Source of the DNA: Pyrinomonadaceae bacterium | GTDB taxonomy: Bacteria > Acidobacteriota > Blastocatellia > Pyrinomonadales > Pyrinomonadaceae | Reading direction: 5' to 3' | Assembly: GCA_018060305.1 (NCBI GenBank) | Contig: JAGOWF010000026.1 | Coordinates: 4,373 to 15,279, forward strand | Length of the DNA: 10,907 nucleotides | Shown here: positions 5,840 through 10,907 of the stretch, in pieces | Layout: each line of letters begins with the position of its first letter | How positions within the stretch are numbered: position 1 is the first letter of the stretch | Made by a program: the position numbers and the translations under genes | The notes under the pieces: generated by a model | Told to the model about the DNA's origin: nothing | What the model saw: the letters and a program-made list of their open reading frames with translations, nothing else | Databases searched by the model: none

Positions 5840-8632
5840 TTACTTAGCTTCGAGATCACGAATCCGGTCCTCAGCGATCTGTTTGAATTCAAGTTCGGTA
5901 ACAAACGCGTTGCCGGCGGCTTGCAACTGAGATATCAGATCGATCGCCTGACTGTATAGCTTGCGAGCTTGTTCTGCATTGACAGGATGTGTCTCGCCTG
6001 TGGCCGGGCAATATGGGAAACCGTCCGCGACTGACGGAAACTCATACGAACGTGCCAGACCGCAAGGTTTGACGCCCGCATGAAGATCGGCGGCTGTTAG
6101 CAGGTAACGAGCGAGGTCGCGCCGAAACCCTTCGTTTCTCTCACGTTCAGGAACGGCCTTTAAGCTCTGATCGGCCTGATCGAGTGCTGACTTCGCTTCG
6201 CTCTGCCTGCCCATTCGCAGCAGAAGTTGTCCGGTGGACACAAAGAACCGGGCGCGGCTGAGGCGATAGTGTTTCGCAGCCTTGTCACGGTTGTATCGGT
6301 CAAATCTCTCGCGATCATCCACGGCGGCCGTGATGTCCTTCATCGCGTCTGCTCCGCGGCCCGTTTCCCAGTAGGCCTCGGCCCGCCCCAGAAGGCAGTC
6401 TTGCGCCTGTCTGACCACGAAAGCATCGACTCCACTCGCCTGCCCGCTCGCCGCAGCCAGCGTATGGCACGCCGTTAGCGGCCCGATCGCACCATCGACA
6501 TCGCCCGCGAGTTTCAAAATGTCGCCAAGCGCCGCGTGACTGCTGAGAGCAACGCCAAGGGCCCGGCGATCAGTATTATTTGGCGATCGGCGCAGCACCT
6601 GTTCTGCAAGAGTCGTTGACCGTCTCAGGTTTTCGAGTGCCGGCTCGACTTCGCTGAGATGCATTGCGCGGTCCGCAGCCAGGCTGTTGTATGCGGATGC
6701 CAGCCGCAATGTATTGTCCGACGAAGATTCCTGAGTTTCGAGCAATTCGACCCGCCGGCGGTACATATCCACGGCTTTAGCATAAAATGCCTTCGATTCC
6801 TCGACTCGGCCAACAAGGCCAAGAATGCGGCCCTCGATCCCATAGGCAACGCCAAGTTTGCTAAGCGCGGCTTGATCTGCGGACGGGTCGGGATAGATGT
6901 CTTCGATCAACGTGGTGATCTCGCGGCTGCGTTTGACTCCGTCAGCAACGCTCGAATCGACGACCATGCTGTCGCCCTCTTCGAGGACCCTCAGGACAAG
7001 GAGCTTGGCTTCGGCATCCGATGGCCGGCGGGCGAGCAAATTCCTGGATATATCTTCAGCTTTGCGAAGACTGGTCCGGGCCTTGTCGATATCAATGCCA
7101 AGATACGAATATGTATGTCCGATCTTGATATACGCATCGGCCAGTTCTCGTAAGAGTTCCGGATCGTCCCCCGCATCGGCCGCAAGATCCTCAAGATACT
7201 GCGACGAAATATTCGCGAGCCGTGCCCTAACCTGATCAGATATCGCGGACTCCGGCAGCTCTTTGTCCCAGCCGTCGATCAGGCTGTTGGCCAATGAGCG
7301 AACATCATCGAATCTGTCCTGGGCAATTTGCCGTTCGCGACGGGCCTCGACAGCCTGCCAGATGGCGGTCGACAGGCCGGTGAGCAGGGACACCAGAGCG
7401 ACGGCGGCAAACGTAACGGCAATTGTATTTCGCTTTACGAATTTTGCCGCATTGTAGCGAAAGGTGCCTATCCGCGCGATCACCGGCAGATTCTCAAGAT
7501 GCCTCCGGACATCCTCGGAGAACTGCTCCACTGTCGCATAGCGTCGGTCGGGCTCCTTTCTCAGTGCCATCAGGACGATATTGTCGAGATCGCCCTTTAG
7601 CTTTCGACGCCAACGCTCGGCGTCGCCGGTCGTAGCGGGCCCATTGTCACTATCGGTTTCGGCATTTCCCTGAACGGTCGATGGTGCAGTGGGAAGTTGT
7701 TCGGAGACGATCTTTAGGATGTCGATCGACCGGCGGCCTTTCAGTTCAAACGGACGATGGCCCGAGAGAAGTTCATAGAGCACGACGCCGAGGCTGTAAA
7801 TATCGCTTGCCGTAGTTATGCTATCGCCCTTGAACTGCTCCGGGCTGGCATACTCAGGCGTGAGCAACCTTAATTCAGGAGCGGTTTCGGTCTGCAAACC
7901 GTCCGGCTTGAGAACCTTTGAAATGCCAAAATCCAACAGCTTAGGCTCGCCCTCATCGGTGATGAGGATGTTTGTCGGCTTGATGTCGCGGTGGACGACA
8001 AGGTTTTGGTGGGCATAGGCGATCGCCGCGCACACCTTTTGGAACAACTGCAGCCGTTCGGTGAGGTCAAGCCGATCGTTGTCGCAATAAGTGGTGATCG
8101 GCCGGCCATCGACATATTCCATAACGAAATACGGCAGCCCGTCATCGGTCACGCCGCCGTCAAACAGCTTCGAAATGTTTGGATGATCGAGGCTGGCCAG
8201 GATGTCGCGTTCTCGCATAAACCGGTCAAGGATAGCGTCGGTATCCATGCCGCGCTTGACGATCTTGATCGCGACTTGTTGGTCGAGATCGCGGTGTTTT
8301 GCGAGATAGATGGCTCCCATACCGCCATGCGCGATCTCACGAACGATGGTGTAGTTGCCAAGTGTGTCGCCCTCTTCGAGCGAAGCGGCTCGCCATTCGG
8401 CGATGATACGGGTCCCGGCATCGAGCGCCCCACCGCCAAGAAAACCGTCAGAATCAGCCCGCTCGATGGCCGAGAGCATCGCCTTTAGCTCGCTGCGGAG
8501 TTTAGTGTCGGCGACCTCCTTAAGAAACCGCTTGCATGCAACCTCGTCCAGGCCGACGGCCTCGGCGAAGAGCCGGTTAAGCTCCTGCCAACGGCCGCCC
8601 GTTTCGATGTCCACCACACTTTTCATCGTCAT
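5840..8632 (-). CDS. Membrane Ser/Thr protein kinase with TPR-like C-terminal region
   Basis: A 930-residue Hanks-type kinase. Residues 11-65 are a helical N-terminal part common in acidobacterial kinases. The kinase domain spans about 94-385: loop IAHGGMG (100-106, first loop glycine replaced by alanine), VAIK with K123, E141, HRDIKPTN (D216, N221), DFG (234-236) and SPEQ (263-266), so it should be active. One hydrophobic segment (about 403-424) anchors it in the inner membrane. The remaining 500 residues are helical with TPR-like pairs (for example about 496-512) and probably form the sensory or partner-binding part outside the membrane. The ATG at 8632 is chosen because it overlaps the sigma-factor stop (ATGA) and has AGAGGT (8645-8640) seven bases upstream; a longer frame from 8674 lacks this. 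The neighbouring sigma factor is a likely substrate (inference). Confidence 0.93.
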   Translation of the reverse strand: MTMKSVVDIETGGRWQELNRLFAEAVGLDEVACKRFLKEVADTKLRSELKAMLSAIERADSDGFLGGGALDAGTRIIAEWRAASLEEGDTLGNYTIVREIAHGGMGAIYLAKHRDLDQQVAIKIVKRGMDTDAILDRFMRERDILASLDHPNISKLFDGGVTDDGLPYFVMEYVDGRPITTYCDNDRLDLTERLQLFQKVCAAIAYAHQNLVVHRDIKPTNILITDEGEPKLLDFGISKVLKPDGLQTETAPELRLLTPEYASPEQFKGDSITTASDIYSLGVVLYELLSGHRPFELKGRRSIDILKIVSEQLPTAPSTVQGNAETDSDNGPATTGDAERWRRKLKGDLDNIVLMALRKEPDRRYATVEQFSEDVRRHLENLPVIARIGTFRYNAAKFVKRNTIAVTFAAVALVSLLTGLSTAIWQAVEARRERQIAQDRFDDVRSLANSLIDGWDKELPESAISDQVRARLANISSQYLEDLAADAGDDPELLRELADAYIKIGHTYSYLGIDIDKARTSLRKAEDISRNLLARRPSDAEAKLLVLRVLEEGDSMVVDSSVADGVKRSREITTLIEDIYPDPSADQAALSKLGVAYGIEGRILGLVGRVEESKAFYAKAVDMYRRRVELLETQESSSDNTLRLASAYNSLAADRAMHLSEVEPALENLRRSTTLAEQVLRRSPNNTDRRALGVALSSHAALGDILKLAGDVDGAIGPLTACHTLAAASGQASGVDAFVVRQAQDCLLGRAEAYWETGRGADAMKDITAAVDDRERFDRYNRDKAAKHYRLSRARFFVSTGQLLLRMGRQSEAKSALDQADQSLKAVPERERNEGFRRDLARYLLTAADLHAGVKPCGLARSYEFPSVADGFPYCPATGETHPVNAEQARKLYSQAIDLISQLQAAGNAFVTELEFKQIAEDRIRDLEAK

Positions 8633-9192
8633 TCCGATAACCTCTGATACAGCCAGCCGCGTGCGAATGCCCACTCACGCTCGACGGTTGACGTTGACCG
8701 CTGCATGACCTCGGCGACCTCTTTATTGGTCATTTCGGCAAAAAATTTCATTTCCACTATCCGCACCTTTTCCGGATCGATCCTCTCAAGCGTCTCAAGG
8801 GCCTCGTTCAACGCGATGAGGTCGAGGTTTATGTCCTTTATCGCGATCGATCCATCGTCCAACGGGACCTTTTTCGCACCGCCGCCTCGCTTTGCAGTCC
8901 GGCGAGCGAGTGCATGATTTACCAAAATACGCCGCATCATATTTGCCGCAAGGCCAAAGAACTGTGCCCTGTTCTGCCAGTCAACTGACCGCTGATCGAT
9001 GAGCCGCAGATACGCCTCATGCACAAGCGCCGTCGGCTGGAGCGTGTGGTCGGAGCGCTCGCGTTCGAGATAATTCGACGCAAGTCGCCGCAGCTCGTCA
9101 TAAACGAGCGGCAGCAGCGCATCGAGTGCATCACGGTCGCCCCCGCTAAACGCGGCCAGCATTTGCGTGATGTCTCCGGGCTTATTCGACAT
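8629..9192 (-). CDS. ECF RNA polymerase sigma factor (TIGR02999-like, kinase-linked)
   Basis: A 187-residue ECF sigma factor that would direct RNA polymerase to a small regulon. Region 2 spans about residues 15-95 (DALDALLPLVYDELRRLA; HEAYLRLI; DWQNRAQFFGLAANMMRRILVNHA). Region 4 spans about 128-184, with the helix-turn-helix TNKEVAEVMQRSTSTVEREW. The wording of region 2 (LQPTALVHEAYLRL) and KRGGGAKKV after it are hallmarks of the TIGR02999 family, frequent in Acidobacteria and Planctomycetes next to Ser/Thr kinases. Unlike ordinary ECF factors it has QPTA (52-55) where the acidic DAED segment of region 2.2 should be. No anti-sigma gene is present; the kinase overlaps its end and probably replaces that role. 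The Shine-Dalgarno is weak (GCGAG around 9203-9207). It is divergent from the surface-protein gene at 9412. Confidence 0.93.
   Translation of the reverse strand: MSNKPGDITQMLAAFSGGDRDALDALLPLVYDELRRLASNYLERERSDHTLQPTALVHEAYLRLIDQRSVDWQNRAQFFGLAANMMRRILVNHALARRTAKRGGGAKKVPLDDGSIAIKDINLDLIALNEALETLERIDPEKVRIVEMKFFAEMTNKEVAEVMQRSTSTVEREWAFARGWLYQRLSE
8640..8645 (-). promoter_or_regulatory. Ribosome binding site of the kinase, inside the sigma gene
   Basis: AGAGGT on the minus strand, seven bases before the ATG at 8632-8630. It lies within the last codons of the sigma factor, consistent with coupled translation. A second in-frame ATG two codons later (8626) is spaced less well. Confidence 0.6.
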
Positions 9193-9279
9193 GACGGTGT
9201 TGCTCGCTTCGGTTTTGTTTCCAAAAAGAATCTGCCGAACCTGATGCAGGCCACGCCCTTTTCTTGCGTTTTCAAGCAG

Positions 9280-9296
9280 AGAGAAAATTTTTCTCT
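9280..9296. repeat. Perfect palindrome AGAGAAAA-T-TTTTCTCT
   Basis: Arms 9280-9287 and 9289-9296 are perfect inverse complements around a single T. It lies 88 bases upstream of the sigma-factor ATG. It could be an operator, or an AT-rich hairpin in either transcript. Its right arm is shared with a second inverted repeat: TCTCTTTA at 9292-9299 pairs with TAAAGAGA at 9311-9318. Confidence 0.6.
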
Positions 9297-9306
9297 TTAA
9301 CCGAAG

Positions 9307-9361
9307 CCGCTAAAGAGAGTGGTGATTGGTCTGGTAAAGCGATTATCACTCTCTTTGGCGG
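9307..9361 (+). promoter_or_regulatory. Long inverted repeat: 20-bp hairpin in the probable leader of the surface-protein gene
   Basis: Bases 9307-9326 pair with 9342-9361 without bulges around a 15-base loop. Seventeen pairs are Watson-Crick. The three others (9311/9357, 9322/9346, 9324/9344) are all G-U when read as plus-strand RNA but would be A-C on the minus strand. This favours a role as RNA structure in a plus-strand transcript, i.e. the 5' leader of the gene at 9412. It has no T-run, so it is not a standard terminator. The left arm can alternatively pair upstream with 9292-9299. No known riboswitch or RNA family was recognised. Confidence 0.65.
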
Positions 9362-9369
9362 ATTTGGCA

Positions 9370-9389
9370 AGGGCTTTCTTAAAAGCCCT
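9370..9389 (+). promoter_or_regulatory. Second leader hairpin upstream of the surface-protein gene
   Basis: AGGGCTTT (9370-9377) pairs with AAAGCCCT (9382-9389) around a CTTA loop, an 8-bp perfect stem. It sits 12 bases before the Shine-Dalgarno GGAGA (9402-9406) of the gene at 9412. It could protect or modulate the leader; no U-run follows, so transcription termination is unlikely. Confidence 0.5.
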
Positions 9390-9411
9390 CAGTTAGTTGA
9401 CGGAGAATCCC

Positions 9412-10907
9412 ATGAAACGATCTAAATTCATCATAGCTATATTAGCCGTATTAGTTGGGTGCTCACCGCAATTGGCTCAGGCTCAGTTTGCCCTTACCGA
9501 ACCCATCGTTACGGCAGGCGGCGGAAGGCTTGCTGTCGATAATTTGGAGCTTGACGGCATTATCGGCCAGCCGTTTGTCGGCGCCGGTTCGTTCGCGGCG
9601 CCATTCGGACTGTCGAGTGGTTTCTGGAGTATTGCGCCTGTTGCGGCGACGATAACTGTCAACACCACGGCCGAAAATGCCGTTAATAATGGGACTGACT
9701 GCACGATAGGCGATGCGATACGTGCGGCCAATACCGATACTCCGGTGAATGGATGCGCGGCGGGCAATGGTGCCGATACGATCGTTATACCTGCGGGCAC
9801 ATACACGCTGTCGAGTATCGCTGAGGGCAGCAGCACGGCGTTACCGATAATCCGGACCGATATGACGCTGTCGGGTGCGGGGCCGAATCTAACCATTATT
9901 GAACGCAGCTTAGCACCGCTAACACCGGAGTTCAGGATCCTCGCGGGCATCTGGCAGATAGCGGACCGAAATGTAACGCTGAGCGGGCTCACAATTAGAA
10001 ACGGCAAGCTGCCCGACAACGGTAACGCTTCCAACGGCGGCGCACTTTTTTCTCAATTTACGCTGACGATCGCGGACTGCGCATTTGCCAATAACCAGAC
10101 GGGCTCGCATGGCGGCGCGATCAACGCTTCTGCTGCGGCGCTGCTGATCAGCAACAGCACGTTTTCTAACAACCGGGCCGGAACTGCCTACAGCGGTGGA
10201 GCTATCATGGCGGGCGTTGCCAGCGGCATCCAGATCAATAACAGTCATTTTTCGGATAATACTGCTCACTACGGCGGTGCGATCGCCGCCGCCTACGGCA
10301 CCGACACGTTCATCACTGACAGCACGTTTACAAACAATCAGGCGTTGTTGGGTAATGGTGGAGCCGTTTCGTCCAACAACAGAGCGGAGGCCATTAGATC
10401 TGTATTTTCCAGCAACACCGCCCATATCGACGGTGGGGCGATCTATGGTAACCCCGTGATCGTTCGAACCAGCGTCATTCAAAACAACACCGCCGTCGAT
10501 AACGGCGGCGGCATCGCTGTCCAGCCAACGGGCGGTGCATGGATCAGTATTGACGACAGCACGATCTCGGGAAATCAGGCGGGCGGCTACGGCGGCGGCA
10601 CGGCCAACGGCACGTTTTCCATGACGAACAGCACCGTATCGGGAAACTCGGCCGGGGCGAGCGGCGGCGGCATCACAGCCGGGAATGCTGTAACGATGTC
10701 GATCAATAACTCCACGATCACTAACAACACTGCCGACTCAAATGGTGATAGTTTCGGTTTCGGCGGCGGCATTCATACCTCCGTGGCGGTTACGTCGATA
10801 AAGAATTCGATCATCGCGGGAAATATCCGCAGCGGTTCGCCCGATTGCCAGTCCGATTGGAATGCTCCCGTCGCATCGAGCGGCTACAATCTGATCGGCA
10901 ACGCCAC
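9412..10907 (+). CDS. Exported beta-helix surface protein with PMP-like GGAI repeats (3' end outside window)
   Basis: The frame is open from ATG 9412 to the window end, giving 498 residues so far. GGAGA at 9402-9406 supports the start. Residues 1-24 are a signal peptide (KRSK, hydrophobic core, AQA before Q25); LVGC at 14-17 also resembles a lipobox, so lipid anchoring is possible. Residues 36-72 carry a GGG...GIIGQPF...GLSSGFW segment seen at the start of many acidobacterial secreted proteins. About 97-131 (CTIGDAIRAAN to IPAGTYTL) resembles the CSLREA domain. From about 209 to 453 ten GGA/GGG-I turns recur every 24-33 residues, each followed by an S-x-F/I-x-N-N strand, as in chlamydial polymorphic outer-membrane proteins and right-handed beta-helices. 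NSIIAGN...DCQ...GYNLIGN near the end matches choice-of-anchor Q proteins. Cell-surface or adhesive function is inferred; ligand unknown. It is divergent from the sigma-kinase operon. Confidence 0.88.
   Translation, partial: MKRSKFIIAILAVLVGCSPQLAQAQFALTEPIVTAGGGRLAVDNLELDGIIGQPFVGAGSFAAPFGLSSGFWSIAPVAATITVNTTAENAVNNGTDCTIGDAIRAANTDTPVNGCAAGNGADTIVIPAGTYTLSSIAEGSSTALPIIRTDMTLSGAGPNLTIIERSLAPLTPEFRILAGIWQIADRNVTLSGLTIRNGKLPDNGNASNGGALFSQFTLTIADCAFANNQTGSHGGAINASAAALLISNSTFSNNRAGTAYSGGAIMAGVASGIQINNSHFSDNTAHYGGAIAAAYGTDTFITDSTFTNNQALLGNGGAVSSNNRAEAIRSVFSSNTAHIDGGAIYGNPVIVRTSVIQNNTAVDNGGGIAVQPTGGAWISIDDSTISGNQAGGYGGGTANGTFSMTNSTVSGNSAGASGGGITAGNAVTMSINNSTITNNTADSNGDSFGFGGGIHTSVAVTSIKNSIIAGNIRSGSPDCQSDWNAPVASSGYNLIGNA

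Noticed and set aside
6659..7153. Long plus-strand open frame inside the kinase gene (also 7991-8488)
   Set aside because: Both are antisense to a clearly conserved kinase, have no ribosome binding site or recognisable domain, and reflect codon bias of the opposite strand.
8633..8674. Longer kinase start at 8674
   Set aside because: The ATG at 8632 forms the ATGA overlap with the sigma stop and has AGAGGT at proper distance; the extra 14 residues read as sigma-gene sequence in another frame.
9193..9222. ECF-type autoregulatory promoter (GGAAAC ... CGTC) directly before the sigma-factor ATG
   Set aside because: The elements are about 20 bases apart rather than the usual 16-17, and CGTC abuts the ATG; too weak to call.
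10030..10790. Repeated GGC-GGC-GGC and AACAACAC runs as DNA tandem repeats or CRISPR
   Set aside because: They are codons of the GGAI/GGGI and SNN protein repeats at irregular spacing with variable sequence, not DNA-level direct repeats.

Overview
The window looks like chromosomal DNA from an acidobacterium, most likely of the Blastocatellia/Pyrinomonadales type. This is an inference from gene content: a fused E2-E1 2-oxoglutarate decarboxylase/dehydrogenase (Kgd type), an ECF sigma factor of the TIGR02999 kind overlapping a membrane Ser/Thr kinase with a TPR-like C-terminus, and a secreted protein with an N-terminal GQP...GGFW-like segment, a CSLREA-like segment and beta-helix repeats. Composition is moderately GC-rich. 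No rRNA, tRNA, CRISPR array, transposase or integrase was seen.

Layout. 1-168 (+): last 55 codons of transketolase. 169-1998: a small accessory stretch lying between two thiamine-diphosphate enzymes of central metabolism. It holds a vapBC toxin-antitoxin operon (287-885, +), a relic of a second transketolase C-terminus (889-993), a DinB-family protein (990-1487, +) and a RHH antitoxin/RelE-ParE toxin operon (1968-1488, -). 2092-5829 (+): the 1245-residue kgd gene. 5840-9192 (-): the sigma-kinase operon, read sigma first, with an ATGA overlap. 9193-9411: a divergent intergenic region dense in inverted repeats. 9412-10907 (+, runs off the window): an exported beta-helix surface protein.

How the parts may work together. 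Both toxin-antitoxin operons have promoter-like elements placed so that transcription would start at or next to the antitoxin ATG, and both overlap inverted repeats suited to autoregulation. The second lies back to back with kgd. The sigma factor lacks the usual acidic DAED segment of region 2.2 and has QPTA there. This matches the idea, known for ECF43-type sigma factors, that the partner kinase supplies the missing negative charge by phosphorylation. The divergently transcribed surface-protein gene, with a leader that can fold into a 20-bp hairpin, is a natural candidate target or co-regulated gene, but this is inference.

The most unusual observation is the displaced transketolase tail downstream of vapC. 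It lies at a constant offset of 828 bp from the live copy, with an 18-bp exact direct repeat. It resembles the scar of a cassette that inserted at the 3' end of the transketolase gene and supplied a new tail. Coordinates and pairings were worked out by eye; no alignment or folding program was run.
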